Shown here piece after piece: positions 46,842 through 61,371 of a stretch of DNA of 64,000 nucleotides. The notes below the pieces were generated by a model. It was not told the origin of the DNA, searched no databases, and saw only the letters and a list, made by a program, of their open reading frames with translations. Numbering within the stretch: the first letter of the stretch is position 1; the number at the start of each line of letters is the position of its first letter. Position numbers and translations under genes: made by a program. Source of the DNA: Delphinapterus leucas (taxonomy: Eukaryota > Chordata > Mammalia > Artiodactyla > Monodontidae); NCBI RefSeq assembly GCF_002288925.2, contig NW_022098044.1, positions 15,275,570 to 15,339,569 on the forward strand, given 5' to 3'.

Positions 46842-47067
46842 CAGGGAGATCAGCTCGGTGGTTTGTGACCACCTAGAGGGGTTGGATGGGGAGGGTGGGA
46901 GGGAGGGAGATGCAAGAGGGAAGAGATATGGGAACATATGTATATGTATAACTGATTCATTTTGTTGTAAAGCAGAAACTAACACACCATTGTAAAGCAA
47001 TTATACTCCAATAAAGATGTTAAAAAAAAAAAAGAAGAAAGCAAGGAAGAAAAGAAGGAAAAACAAA
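46842..47067 (+). mobile_element. Young L1 3' UTR tail (copy 2)
   Basis: Second copy of 22181-22406. The 15-bp target-site duplication is also copied, at 46827-46841 and 47068-47082, showing that the L1 inserted before the large duplication. Confidence 0.93.
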
Positions 47068-47652
47068 AATATGTGTGGTTTCTTGCAGAGGCCACATAGA
47101 CAACCTCAATAAAGGTGTGCACTAATTGACTAATTAATTAATCTTTCTGGGATGGAAAGTCTAAGCCAAAGAGAATTAACATTGTTTAGAATTTTTTTTG
47201 CTTATTTTTGTTGCTTACTTTGTTTATATCTGGAGGGACTCTGAGGTCCTTTTAATTTTGAAATACAATAGTGTATTATTTGCTCAATGGGCTAGATCTT
47301 GCCTAGTGATGAACACATAGAGGAGAATCAATTGAATCAGCTCTTGCCCTGTGAATGTCATGGTACTTGACTGAGAAACGGTGGAGATGATCTTTGTGGA
47401 AAATATAATCCTCTTAGAAAAATGGTAAAAATTGACTAACTTTATTGGAGAAAGACTGAAAAATCTCATTCAAGGCATTGTGTAAATATGGTAAAAATGA
47501 ATCTCTTAGTGGATATTTGGAAGAAAACTATAAAACCACTTAGCAAATGTTGATCATTTCAGAGTTCTATACATATTAAAGATACCCAGGTTAAACAGAT
47601 CTTAGAGGGTCCAATACACAACCTGTCATTCCTATCATCTAGGTATCTTTTA

Positions 47653-47932
47653 TTTATTTTTATATGTATTTTTGTTGTTTATTTTATTTATTTTTTATTT
47701 TTGAGTTGAAGTATAGTAGATGTACAATATTACATAAGTTACAGGTGAACGACATAGTGATTCACAATTTTTAAGGGTTATATTCCATTTATAGTTACTA
47801 CAAAATACTGGCTATATTCTCTGTGTTATACAGTACATCTCTGTAGCTTATATATTTTATATATAATAGTTTGTACCTATTAATCCCCTACCCCTATCTT
47901 TCCCCTCCCCTTTAGATGTCTTTTTTTTTTTT
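47653..47932 (-). mobile_element. L1 3' UTR tail (copy 2)
   Basis: Second copy of 22992-23271, with the same one-mismatch target-site duplication. Confidence 0.85.
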
Positions 47933-47960
47933 CTAGATATCTTTTAAATCCTTCTTTCCT

Positions 47961-48476
47961 TTGAGTTCCTACCTCCTGAATGCAGGCCTGGTGTAGCCTA
48001 CTCACTGGTCTTTTCCTCCTCTTGTGCTGCCTGTACACTGCTCACAATCTTTGTGAAACCCGTTTGTGATCAAGTCACCCCCCTTGTTCAAAACTCTGAT
48101 GTCTACTTGTTGTCTCAGGGGTAAAGTTCACATTCTGTTGCCAGGTCCCCACAGTGGGTGCCATCCTGTCTTACGAGCCCTTGCCTCTACCTCTTGATTA
48201 AAAGAGTCACAAGTCCACCATATGAAAAGGACTGCCATTCCCTAGACATAATATGTGTTCTCTGCCTGGAATATCATTTGCTCTCACTAGTTTCAAGATC
48301 CAGCTTCTTTAATCTCTCTATGCCTTCAAAGAATTGCCTTCGTTAAGTGATGCGCTTTCTCTTTTAAATTCCTGTAACGCTGACATACATTTTAATACAT
48401 GTACCATAATTACCTGTTCACTCGATCCATTTCCCTCCTTACACTATAACTTGAGGTTGGCGCCAATTTTATTTTT
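47961..48476 (+). repeat. L2 3' fragment (copy 2)
   Basis: Second copy of 23300-23815. Confidence 0.7.
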
Positions 48477-48498
48477 TATTTTTGTCTTAGAGTCTTGT

Positions 48499-48671
48499 AG
48501 ACTAGTGCTTCTCAAACTTGAATGTACATACAAATTACCTGGAGATCTTGTAAAATGCAGATTCTGATTCAGCAATTCTTAAGTGAGGGCTGAGTAAGCA
48601 TTTCTAACAACCTCCCGAAAGGATATCAGTGTTGTCGACCTGTGGATCACACAAGGGAACATATTTTGGGC
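48499..48671 (+). mobile_element. MER5A fragment (copy 2)
   Basis: Second copy of 23838-24010. Confidence 0.88.
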
Positions 48672-49586
48672 AGTTAATTTTTTGAATGAATGAATCAAAA
48701 TGAAAAAAAAACCCCAATGAAACATATTGTCAAACTGTGTTCTGCTTTATTTTTAACTCTTTTTTTTTAAAAAAAAAAAACAAGTGATTAACATTTTCAT
48801 TCAGTCTGTGTCACTCTAGTGATCATTATATTTTTATAACTTTAACATTTCCTCACATTTTAATATTATTAAAATTTTTCTTCATTGTTTTTCCTTTTTT
48901 AGAATTAAATTTTGTTTCAACCAGGACTGATATTACACAAATCTATTACTACAGTGAGGCAAAATTAAAATCTTGAAACAGAATTCTTTTAAAAAAAGCA
49001 TTTTGTTGTACATACCATAGACATTATTTTAATCATAACCAATACTGCATAGAATTTCAATGGGGTAAAATATATCTTCAGAAGTTAATCAGTATATATA
49101 GGTGATTCACTCATAATGTTCTCTGTCATGTTTCTGAACAAGTGTTTGTTTTTTTTTTAAAGTATTCAGTTAAACTTTAAAGAGGATGCTTGCTTTTTCA
49201 TAGTCACTTCCTGTTCTGATTAAATACAGGTGTGCCACACAAAGCAATCAGCTTACTACAACTGGGCTAATTTGTGCCCAAACTTAGTTTCTCCACATTC
49301 TTTTCCTCTATAATTAAGAAAAGATGAAATTCAGTACTTCATAGCTGGAAAGGGCCCATGGACATTTTCCACAAATGTTGAATATTTTACTCACTGTCAA
49401 CATCTCTACCTTGGAAAACAAATCAAAATGCTCAGATGCATCAACTACATCATCAGAAATTCAGATCAATTGCCAAGCAATTACTGGGAACATCTGGTTA
49501 TTTTGATGATCATAATGGCCAAATCAGTTAACTCTGATACAACCCAACTAGAATCACAAATCTGATTCAATAACAATAGCGACAAA
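48672..49586. other. AT-rich intergenic (copy 2)
   Basis: Second copy of 24011-24925, including the T9A12 run at 48760-48780. Confidence 0.4.
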
Positions 49587-49599
49587 AGACTGATTGAAG

Positions 49600-49812
49600 G
49601 GCTTCCCTGGTGGTGCAGTGGTTGAGAGTCCGCCTGCCGATGCAGGGGACACGGGTTTGTGCCCCGGTGTGGGAAGATCCCACATGCCGCGGAGCGGCTA
49701 GGCCCGTGAGCCATGGCCGCTGAGCCTGCGCGTCCGGAGCCTGTGCTCCATAACGGGAGAGGCCACAGCAGTGGGAGGCCCACGTACGGCAAAAAAAAAG
49801 AAAAAAAAAAAA
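49600..49812 (+). mobile_element. CHR-2-type SINE (copy 2)
   Basis: Second copy of 24939-25151, with the same target-site duplication and the same interrupted A tail. SINE tails and CpG-rich bodies mutate quickly, so identity here argues for a very young duplication or an artefact. Confidence 0.96.
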
Positions 49813-50532
49813 AGACTGATTGAAGATAACTGGTAGGTATCACTGGGTGGCATCAGGTTTACTTTCATTATATTGCTTAAGAACATTGATAAACAGACTT
49901 TCTAAGTTTCATTGGAAAATCTACAGCAGTAAGGACCCTTCTAGCTCTGAACCCCTATGCTCAACAAGTAATGTTATTTTCTCTCCTATAAGGATTCAGT
50001 TTCCTACTTAGTTGTCATACCCTGCTTTTGTTCCAACTTATGGCTACTTTTCATTCCAAACATGTGAAATCTTTCATCCTAAGGAGACATGCGTTATGTA
50101 TTTGTTTTAGCGTACTTCAGGGAGCAAAGCAAATGTGCATTGAAGATTCAATTAGCAGTAGTGAGGGTGGTGATTAAAGAGCTAGACTTGTCTGGCTGAT
50201 TCATTTGGTCTCTTTTCATTTCATTTTTTGGGACTAAATGTAGCTTGAAATAAAGTTTTATTTTAAATTAGTGTTCAATGTACACAGCCAAGAAAGACTG
50301 TTTTTTTTTTCCCCCAAACACATTCCCTTTTGTGCACAGAGAAATTCATGATCAGCTTTCCACTATGTGCAAATTTCTCAAGTCATTTGAAAGAACTGCT
50401 AAGCTAGAATGTAGAAAGATCTGCTGCATTACTAGAAGATCACCTTTCACCTTGTCACTTTAAGATCACAAACCAGTGATGTGTGGATTGGGTCAGTGTT
50501 TAGAAACTTCTAAATTAGTTGACAACATCAAA

Positions 50533-50649
50533 GGAATTCCCTGGCGGTCCAGTGGTTAGGACTCCTCACTTCCACTGCAGGGGGCACGGGTTCGACCCCT
50601 GGTTGGGGAACTAAGATCCCACCTGCCATGTGGTGAGGCCAAAAAAAAA
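50533..50649 (+). mobile_element. CHR-1-type SINE (copy 2)
   Basis: Second copy of 25872-25988. Confidence 0.93.
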
Positions 50650-53201
50650 GAACCCAAGAGGCATCACATAATCTAGATTTCTGGCTTCAAGTGGCAAAGG
50701 TTGTGTTATGTCTGATCCTTTTTCACTGGGCATGTGTTCTCCAGTTTGCACAGTTCCTACCTGATAACTGCCACTCATTTATGTGGCCTGCTTGATACCT
50801 AGAGGCATCTCCTGCTCTCAAGTTTTTGGTTGTGCAAATCTTCATGACTGCACACAGCAACATGGAGATGAGGGGTAGAGTACAGAGTGGGACTTACCCA
50901 CCCAGGTTTAGACAGAGGCTAGGGGAACTTACTCTAAGAGGCAGCAATGTAGGTAAGACTGAGGTCTAATGCACATCAGTAGTCATCCATCAAGAGAAGG
51001 GGCAGCAAAAATAGTGCGGCAGGGCTCCAGCAGGTAAGGAGGGGAATTGTGGTGGGGAACCAACCTTTGAGAGGATTTTTAAGGACTAGCAAGGAACTTT
51101 CCTACAAGAAAGGGGTTCAGGACCTCATTCCCAGGGAGGATAGACAGAATGAAACAGAGACCCAATGCTGAGAAAGGAAGCAGGCTCGTGACAATGAGAA
51201 TGTAGGACTCGGTTCTTTTGGGAAAGCAATGGGGCAGATCAGTGGCTAATGACAGGACAACCTGATATGCTGAGTTTCAGTGATTGGCAGGCTGAGGCTG
51301 TTGGCTCCCTCTCTCATTCAAGAATAGGGTCAGAACCAGAGCTGGATACAGCCAAAAAATGGGAGAAGTCCTTGAATCTGACTTTGAGGACCTGGGAAAC
51401 AGATGCAGAGCAATTACAGCAGTTCTGGGTCACGTGTGTTGCTGAAAGCAGGGTGGAGACTTCTTGATCTCATGTTTCTGTTAGTCTGCAACTCTTCTGT
51501 TTAGTTAGCATAAAGTCTGAAAGTCTATTATTTAAAAAAAAAGTTCATGGTGGAAATCTCTGCAAACATTTTATAGCAAGAGTAAGAGAATATAAAGAAT
51601 ATCTCCCTTTGTCCACCAATGTCTATTCAGCCTGTATTAGCTGAAGTCACATTGAGCAACCACTCATATATAAATGGATATTAGAATTTGAAGCCCATAG
51701 TTCTTGCCTTAACCCCCAACTTGGTCTTCCCCATGAGAGAAATGACCCTTTGCCTCTTGAACATCTGACGGTTAACTAGCCAGGAAAGGGGTATCTGCTT
51801 AGGCAGAGGGAGAGATTAGATGGGGGATAATAAACATGCAGCTCTTGACTCTTATACCTCTGATAGGCATCCCTAATTGATTACAGCACTCTTTCCTACT
51901 GAGCTCAGATGAGGACTCAGAATCTCTCCCCATACGGTGCTCTAGAAGCCAATCAATTAGGGTTGACACTGGAATGCAATGCATCTGCCCTTCTTTGATT
52001 AGGTTTTTACTGCCAAGTTTCTGTGGACGAAGCTACTGATTGGGGCAGAGTATCCATGCCCAGGTTGAAAGCAAGCAAATTGACAGCCAGGGAAGTTTAT
52101 ATCAGAATAAAAAATGTTAAGATATTAATTTGTATTTATCCCTCTTTCTCTCCCCGTCTCTTCTATGTAGATAGGCAAATCCCTTATATTTCCTTGCCTG
52201 TGGGATTATTGCTGGGCAAAAAGTGTAAAATACAACAGCACCTCCTGTCTTTTGTAAAAGCTTAAACTGAAGGAAAAGATTCTTTGCTCCGTGTTCCAAA
52301 AAGAAAAGAGGAAGGAGTCACTTAGGCTCATTTGATTGATAGTCCTGTAGGAATGTGGGTAGAAGGAGTATATAAATAAACAACCTGTATAAATCAGGGT
52401 CCCAGAAGGAAGGAGATGATGCCTTCAAATTAGGAGAGCGTAAGCCACAAGGAAGAGGGAAGTATCCCGAGTCTAATAACAACAGAGCTGTTATAACCAA
52501 TTGGCCCAAAGTAATAAGGGCAGGGAGTGGCAGAGCAGGAAGGAGAGGACAGTGTAGCCAGACTGATCTAGACAGCGGCAGTGATCTCTGGTGCAGGGAC
52601 AAACTAGCCCTAGGAAGCCACATGGGGACAGAGCCAGGAAGGTAAATAGTCCTATCTTACCCCCTCTTCTCCCTCCTCTTTCCTGCTGGGGCTCCCTGTG
52701 GCCAAAACAGATCAGAAACCAAAGGGCAAGGGAGCTTGTTGTTGCCCAGGTAGGTCAGCAGGTTGCAAGGTGGAAAAGGGTGACGTGGGAATCCAAAGAG
52801 CAAATGGAATATGTCTGTCACTACCCAAACCATTTCCTTTCAACCTACACTCCTGCCTTAACCTCAGGGTAAAGATTTCGTGTTGATCACAAAGGACAAG
52901 TGAAGTCACTGTATCATCAAGGGATGCTATAAATTCAGCTGTACTTCTACCTGAAACCTAAAACATTAGCCACTGTAAGTGTTCTAATATGATACTGGAG
53001 GAAAATGGGGGATCAAAATAAGTAACAAATATAGCTGCTATACCCACTAGTTTGGTGGTTGGTTTGTGGTCTATTTGGGAATCATATATTTGTTGTTTTC
53101 TACTGTCCTTTCCCCTTACTCTTGCCAGAACTTCAGCTGGATAGATTTCTCTACTTGAGGAGGTGACTCAAACCTCAATCTCTTTAATATCTGAGCTCTT
53201 T
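50650..53201. other. Stretch without recognised gene (copy 2)
   Basis: Second copy of 25989-28540, with the same short, unsupported frames. Confidence 0.35.
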
Positions 53202-53220
53202 ATGTTTCTTTTTTCTTTAT

Positions 53221-55091
53221 TTTGTTGTCACAGTACTTCACTAATGAGACCTATTGGACAAGGGAGTCGTAGAAAGTACCCCGTTGAATGCCCTGGGTGT
53301 GGACACATCCTGATGAATAGCAGTGACTCATTTCCCCCTGATAATAAGTACATTATGTAAATCTGACAGTACAGTCTTGCTCTTCTCTGATTGTTGGTTC
53401 AGCATTACGAGAAGCTCAAGCGATCAGCTTCTAATTAATTGCCACCATGTCCGTATTTCCTGGTGGAAGCATTCCTTCCTTGGCCACTGGGATCTCCAGC
53501 CCACCAAGTCCAAGGTCTCAGGAACAGGAAGCAAAAATTCTTCAAGTTATTAGATGTTAAAGTGAGAGGGTCTTTCCCATCTGGCTATGGAGGAGACAGT
53601 GCCATGTTTCGGCCATTCATTTAAGTCATATACTGCATCCTGCAGGACAGCTTCCCAACCTTAAAAGGGTTGTCTCCCTGTTAACATTGTAACAGAGACT
53701 TCAGCAGGGCATTCCACTTTTAGTTCTATGGAGCAAGCTGCTTCTGAATGCTAGTGTACATAAAAAGACAATGTGTCCTGTTTTCCATCACTGCATTTCC
53801 TTTTCTATAAAATATGTTTCCTGGATGGAAGTGATGTTGTATGGTGACATATGGCAATGAGTAACTGATTATGTTAACCCACAGATGGTAATGGTAAAAG
53901 GATTTTAAGGAGTATCCAGTGAATGTGTCGGAGAAATATTCCAAAATATAGCATGTGTGACCTCCAAAATCTAACACTAAGTTCAGCACGTTGTCTGTAA
54001 CATAGAAATTTCAGCATTTCACAGAACAATATATTTCTAGAAACTTTATCCTCATGGCAGGGCCCTAAAGTTTCTTGAAGTTTATCTCCCATCTTTCTGC
54101 ATTCATATGGTTTTTACTAAGGCATCTAGAGTGCTTGATACTTTTTGTTCATCAGATCCAGTTAGCATCATCTGATCTATATAAACAGCCACCATGATGC
54201 TCTGTGATGTACTGGAACGAGCAAGGTTCCTCTGTATCATATTAGGGAAGAGAATGAGCGAATTTACACAAGACATGAGACACTATAGAAAAGTTTTACA
54301 CCACCATGGAATAATACCATAAGGGTAAATTGTTGTTTCTGCTATATGAATACAAACTCTTTTTGTTTGGTGCAGGAATAAAGTTTTTTGTCAGGTCATT
54401 AACTACATACCATGTAGCAAGGGCTGTATGAATTTTCTCCAATAAAGAGACCACATCCGCAACTACTGCTTTGATTGGCCTTATTACCAGAATAAGCTTG
54501 TAGTAATTATCTGTCATTTCCACAACCCATCTTGCTTTTGCACCAGTAATGTGGGCAAATCAAAAGATTTAAGGGAAGAATCACCACCTCTAAATCTCTC
54601 AAGTCCTTGATGGATGTGCTAGTCTCTGCCTCTCTACCAGGGATGAAGTTCTGCTTTTGGTTTGCTACCTCAGCAGAAGGGCAGTAGCTTCCATTTGGTT
54701 CTTCCGACTACAATGGCCCTCACTCCATGGGTCAGAAAACCAGTGGGGACCGTGTATCTGTTACTAAATAATCTATTGCCGCTATTCATTCTGAGTCTGC
54801 AGTCCCAACAGGATTGAGCTAAGACTTCATCTATCCCTTGGTGTCTATGACCCCCTACTCTGAAGGTAGACCACCATAGCGTTTATGTTTCTGAGCATAA
54901 GTCCAGAACCAACTGCTAATAATCTCTGGAAAGTCTTTATATTTCCCTTTCCCAGTTCACAATAACTCTGTTCAATGGCCATTGGTTCCTCTGGGTGGAA
55001 CTGGTGACTCATGTTAGGTTTCTTTCCACCAAACCCCCAACTTTTCCTCCTATATATGTCAAGCATCATCTCTTTCATTGCTTGAGATTCC
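53221..55091 (-). mobile_element. Decayed ERVL-like pol region (copy 2)
   Basis: Second copy of 28560-30430; the same stops and indels are present, so the retroviral remnant was already broken before duplication. Confidence 0.5.
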
Positions 55092-55225
55092 ATAATCAGT
55101 ACACTATTAATGCATATTCCTGAGAATCAAAACACTCTGATTCCAAAATAGTGTCATTGGTAAGTTACATTAAAATGTTTAAGGAATACATAGTACCAAT
55201 CTTATATAAATCCTTCTAGAGAATT

Positions 55226-56851
55226 GAGAAAGAGTATAGACACTCCAATTCATGTTACAAAGCTAGAATAATTTTAATTCTAAAAACCAAAAAGACAGTA
55301 TGATAAAGAAAAAAGACAGGCTGATATTATCATGGATGCATTTGCAAAATTCCTAAACAAAGTATTAATAGACCAAATATAGCAATGCACAACTGGATTG
55401 ATATTATATGACTAAGTTGAAATTATCCTAAGATTGTTAGTTTGCTTTAGTATTTGAAAATCAATAAATGTAATTCACTATAATTGAATACAAAGAAAAC
55501 CATATGATCAATCCAATAGACACAGAAAAAGTACTTTATAAAATTCAAAATTTTTTGTGATAAAGAATAGATATGTGAAAATAACTAAAAAATATTTTGA
55601 GCTAATGGCTCACTATAATGAACTTAGTGAGGAATGAATGATCTTTTCAATTATTTGTGTCAGGTAAATCACGTATCTATGTTCAAAAAGTGAGCCTTGA
55701 CTTCTACCTTTCACCACAGAGAGTAACTTTTTGTTATGGAGCATAAATCATGACCTAAAACAATTAAACTTGTAGGAGTGAACAGAGGGAAATATTTTTA
55801 TGATATTGGGATAGGCAAGAATTTTTTTAAAAAGGATACCAAATGTCCCGATCACAAAAGAAAATATTTATAAACTAGACTTTATTTTTAAAAGACACTA
55901 TTAATAGAGTGAAATGACAATTCCCAAGAGAAGATATTTGTAATATATAAATCCAAAGTAGGACCCATATCCAGAATATATTTTTAAAAACTTCTACAAA
56001 TCAATTATAAAAAGTTAGACTCTAAAAATGGGTAAAATACTTGAATAGCATTTCACAAACTAGGATATCCAAATGCCCCCCTAAAATATATTACATATCA
56101 CTGATACAATATAATCAGTCATTATAAAAAGTGGAAATTGAAACCACAATGTGATATTGCCACACCCCCATCATATAGGCTAACATTAAAAAGCTGATGA
56201 TACCCAGTTTGGTGAGGATGTAAACAACAAGAACTCTCTTATACTATCAATGGGAGTGTTCAGTTGTTACAACCACTTTACAAAACTGTTTTTTGACATT
56301 TAGCAAGGCTAAACACATGCTTACTTTATGACCTAGCAGCCCTACCCCTAGGTATATATCAAATGAATGCTTGTGTTCACCAAAAGACGTGTTCAAGAAG
56401 GACCACAGCAGTTTTATTCATAATTGTCCAAAATTGGAAACAACCAAATTAGCCATTAAAACTAGAATGAAATGAATTGTGTTGTATTCATACAATGCAG
56501 TTACACACAGCAATGGAAAAAGACAACCCAAACTACATATACACACGATAATATGGATGACCCTCACTGACATAATGTTGAATATAAAAAATCAGAGACA
56601 AATGATTTCATTTATGATCCAGTTTATGAGTCCTCCATCCAGCCAAAATGATGGTGATAGAAACCATAATAGTCATTACCTTTGGGGGTGGGATCCTGAG
56701 CAGGAAACAGGAGGGGGGGCGTGAGGGAGCCTCTATCTGTAAAGATATAGAATAGAAATATTCTATGTCATTATTTGCCTGGTGGTTATATTTAAGAATT
56801 CATCAAGCTCTGCACTTAAGATTTATAAACTTGGCTGTAAATCTTATTTGT
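55226..56851 (+). mobile_element. Old L1M ORF2 to 3' end (copy 2)
   Basis: Second copy of 30565-32190. Confidence 0.85.
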
Positions 56852-57595
56852 GAATTTAACTGAAGTTCTAACTTAATTTTGAAGGTTATTTCAAATGTGG
56901 AGGGAGAGGACAGTTGGAAGTCCTGGTAGTAGGAGCTTTGACTGGATTCATGGACACTAACACAGGGTCAGCCATGTTGTGATACTGCAATTCACCTGCC
57001 TGACAGTTCTGTTCCTTATTAGAACTATGTGGATAACAAAAGCATCATAGCTGGATTCTCCCTATCCTGCTTCTTTTGTTAGTCACACAGCAACTAAATG
57101 GTGAAACCAAGATTTGAGCCCACCCAGTCTGGCTCCAGAATCTGCCCAGGAACACACACTAAGGTTGTTTTTCAGACCTCTGCATAATGAGGTTGTATCA
57201 ATGTACTATTTGTAATTTTCTGACTATATAACTGCTTTTATTAATTCCGATGAATTAATTCCTAAATATGATTACATGATATAATTCACTTCTTTGAGTT
57301 TTCTTTATAAAGCCGTACATTAATGAAGTCACTTCAGGTGTTAATAAAAAGAAATGTCACTTGAATTGTGAGGTCTGGTCCAAAATTTGCAATCATGTAG
57401 TCAAAATTAGGCAGATCAAGTAAGCCATCATTTCTTTTTTTGGAGAAGCATATAGTCTCATGCTGAGAGGTAGGAGATAACTATTCTCTGTTAAAGTTTT
57501 CTGGGCAATAAACCATTCAAACTACACTGCTTCTGAAGTATTTGTCTTCCCTAGGAAGAAGAGGTGTTTTTTTTTTTTGTTTTCTCTCTCAATCT
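56852..57595. repeat. Mixed stretch with MIR-like core (copy 2)
   Basis: Second copy of 32191-32934; the MIR-like core is at about 57061-57161. Confidence 0.45.
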
Positions 57596-58563
57596 CTCTT
57601 TTTTCCTTTTTCTTTATTAAAGTATAATTGATTTACAATGTTGTGTTAATTTCTTCTCACAGAAAAGTGATTTTTTATATTCTTTTCCATTATGGTTCAT
57701 CACAGGACACTGAATATAGTTCATTGTGCTATACAGTAGGACCTTGTTACCCATCCATTCCATACATACTAGTTTGCATCTACTAACCCCAAACTCCTTC
57801 CTCCACACCTCTCCCCCTTGACAACCACAAATCTGTTCTCTATGTCTGTGAGTCTGTTTCTGTTTTGTAGATATGTTCATTTGTGTTATATTTTAGATTC
57901 CACGTATAAGTAATTTCATATGGTATTTGTCTTTCTCTTTCTGACTTACTTCACTTAGTATTATAATCTCTAAGTCCATCCATGTTGCTGCAAGTGGCAT
58001 TATTTCATTCTTTTATATTGCTGTGTAGTATTCCATTGTATATATGTATCACATCTTCTTTATCGATTCATCTGTTGATAGACATTTAGGTAGTTTCCAT
58101 GTCTTGGCTACTGTGAATAGTGCTGCTATGAACATAGAGTTGCATGTATCTTTTTGAAGTATAGTTTTGTCCAGATATATGCTCAGGAGTGGGATTTCTG
58201 GATTATATGGCAACTCTAGTTTTAGGTTTTTGAGGAACCTCCATACTGTTTTCCATAGTTGCTGCACCAACTTACATTCCCACCCACAGCGTAGGAGGGT
58301 TCCCTTTTCTCCACACCCTCTCCAGCATTTATTGTTGGTAGATTTTTTTAATGATAGCCATTCTGATAGATGTGAGGTGGTACCTCATTGTAGTTTTGAT
58401 TTGCATTTTTCTAATAGTGATGCTGAGCATCTTTTCATGTACCTGTTGGCCATCTCTATGTCTTCTTTGGAGAAATGTCTATTTAGGTCTTCTGTCCATT
58501 TTTGGATTGCATTGTTTGTTTTTTTGTTGTTGAGTTGTATGGGCTGTTTGTATATTCTCTCTT
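57596..58563 (-). mobile_element. L1 3' kilobase (copy 2)
   Basis: Second copy of 32935-33902; ORF2 C-terminal remnant at 58049-58270 on the minus strand. Confidence 0.9.
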
Positions 58564-59745
58564 GAGCACCAGCACAACAATCGCAAGAGTTTCCCCCAAG
58601 CTGAAAAAAGAAATAACAAAAACTCAATTTACTAATTGCCTGTTCATGCAAATTTTCAAATACCAAATATATTCCCATTTTGATATGTTCAGAGTAACCC
58701 TCTTCTCTTCTTACCAGATTCTCTTCAATTTTGGTTGCTCTGGGCCAATGATACCATCCGGTGCCTGGAGCAGGGAACTGTTCTCATTAGTGTATTTTCT
58801 CTACCACCTTCTTCCTTACTCTCCAAGAAGAGGGTACCCAGATGAAGAAGCACTGGTTTCCTTTGTCTTTTACAATCTGAAACAGTACCAGTTCAGCTGA
58901 TCCATTTCCAATCATATTTTATTTTTACTCAACCCACGACTACTGGGTCTCAGGAATGTGTGAGCACAGCAACCCATTCCTACCTTTACCTTGCTCTCTA
59001 TCTTTCAAATTTTACATGGTTACTTTTAAAAAAATGGGTCCATCTAAGGTTAAGATCAGAAGTTAATAGGCTTTCTGACTGTCACACAGAAGCAGAACCT
59101 CAGCTGAAACAGTAGTATGCATTGTTTAGAACTGCCCTGATGGACAACTTGGAGAACTTGAGGTCAAATATAGACCAACAAAAATCAATGGTTTTTATTT
59201 TCAGTCATCTGAACTTTCCTGGGGAATTTCCTGGAGAATCCCTTCAAATAGCAAGTAAGTAAATGTACTTCTGTTTTATGTGTTTATTAGTTAGGGTTTC
59301 CTAAAATGTGGGTTCATTTGATCTGTACAACATCTCTTTCTCCCTTTTAATGTTTCTGTATTAGGTCCCCTCTCTTGGCCTGTGAAGCAGATCGTCTCTG
59401 TCAGTTGAATTATACCAGACGTTTGAATTTTCCCCACAAGCATAACTATGCTCCAGTTGCTTTTTTCTATAGGCAAGAATAATATACCCAGCATCTTTAT
59501 GCTTGCAAATGATACACCAGATGGATGCTAAAGCAGAAATGATATGTAGATACCTAATTATTACACAAATGACTCACAAGATATAGAGTCAACTGAAATT
59601 ATCTCCTGTGGTTTTGGTAAATTTATCAAAGTAAGAGCATTAGCTTATTGCTTTGTCTACTATTCTCTTTTTTACTTCATTTGAACATGATTTGGTGAGT
59701 TTGAGGAAAATGGACTTCAGACTACTTGAGTTTTGGCCTGCATAC
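58564..59745. other. Intergenic (copy 2)
   Basis: Second copy of 33903-35084; nothing firmly recognised. Confidence 0.35.
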
Positions 59746-60400
59746 ATTAATTCATTCAGTTAACCATTGAATGAATACCTACTATTGTTATGTACCAGGG
59801 ACATAAAGTTAATGACGTATGGTTTTTCCATGGGCTCAATGGGAGAGAGAGACTCTGAGTAGGTAATTTTAAAAATATAATTTGTTTAAACATGTAAGTA
59901 TGGATAAACAATTTTATGAAAATATAGAAAAGGAAGAGTTTAACTCTACCCAGGAAGGTCAGGGAAGACCTTATAGGAGCCGACATATATATTTAGTTGG
60001 AACTATCTATGTGGAGAGGAAAGGCAACAGGTTCTAAGGAGAGGATGTGTCCTAACTAAAGAAGATTAAATCCTTGATCATCTGAGATCCTTTTTCAGCA
60101 CACACACACAAATACTGTAAATATGTTGACTATTATTGATGAAGTGGAATTATAGCAAGAGCTACCTAAAGTAAATTCTTTAATTTACTAAGATTAAGAA
60201 TTTAGTGTTCTACTTAAGAGAATCAGAATCATGCTTTGGGGAAAGCTTCGAAAGCAAAATGAAGAAGAGAAGTAAGTCAAGTGAGCAATTGCTCAAGACT
60301 GAAAAGTCTCCAGGAGAGAGCAAATCTGAAGACATGTACACTTTAGTATGGCAGGGATGTCGCCCCTGGTTTGTTTCTTAGACCTGTGATAAATGGCCCT

Positions 60401-61141
60401 TTACCCACAGCTTGTTAAAACAGTGGCACTGAGCAGGCATAACTCCATACATGCCAACATCCTTCCAGGATCAGGAATTGGTTTCATCCACCCTGTTTGA
60501 GGGCATGCAGATTTTAGCATACCTTTAATGCCATATCGCATCAATAGCTTTTTCTGAATTTGTGTGGATCTCAGGTTTCCTCCCAGGTCCTGGACTACTA
60601 GATTCTTTACTTTTCTCCATGGGCCTGACACTAAAAAGGCATCTCCTCTAACATCCCCAGTAGTGGGGGACACTCCCTGCTTTATTCCCACCACACCCAC
60701 CAACTCCACGGCTGCTTTCTCCCGTGTACCAAGATGGTACTCAGAGTATTGGATGGGCAATGCTTTGTCCCTGATGCTTGGTACTGCACAAATGTATTAG
60801 GTCTTCAAATTGATCTCCATAACACAGTGATGGCACTGCATAGAAGCCATCCACACCTTACCCCTCCTGACACCCTGGCATTATTCTTAGCTTCAGGACC
60901 AATCTGCTGGGCTTGAACCCCTTGAAACACAATTTTCATTTTCTCCTATTCCTTCTGGCTTCCTGCTCATGGTCCTGCTGCTCTGCCCTGTTTTGTTTCT
61001 TTGCTTACCCTGTTCCCATGCTACTTTAACCTCCCACTTTAGGCAACTCATCCAACTACGACTGATCCTTGTGACTATACACTGGGTATAGACCACTTTG
61101 GTGGGGACCCCTCAATAGGATTTGCTTTGGTTCTGGTTGCA
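60401..61141 (-). other. Unidentified region with a 119-codon frame (copy 2)
   Basis: Second copy of 35740-36480; the minus frame 60401-60760 is identical to that of the first copy. Confidence 0.25.
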
Positions 61142-61160
61142 AAGACCTGCTACATATAAG

Positions 61161-61371
61161 ATGATGATAAAAATAAGGTTTCTGCGTGAGAGGCTTTCTG
61201 TACATTATCACATTTAATATTCACAACGTCCTTTAGGTTATCCATAATCTTCCTGACTTTTTACACAAAGAATCTGCAGTTCAGAGAGTAAAATGCTCTG
61301 CTTGAGGTCCCATAGTGAGTATGTAGAAGCCCAGGTTTGTCTCATTCCAAAGCCCCTCCTATGAATCATTA
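61161..61371 (+). repeat. MIR SINE (copy 2)
   Basis: Second copy of 36500-36710. Confidence 0.72.
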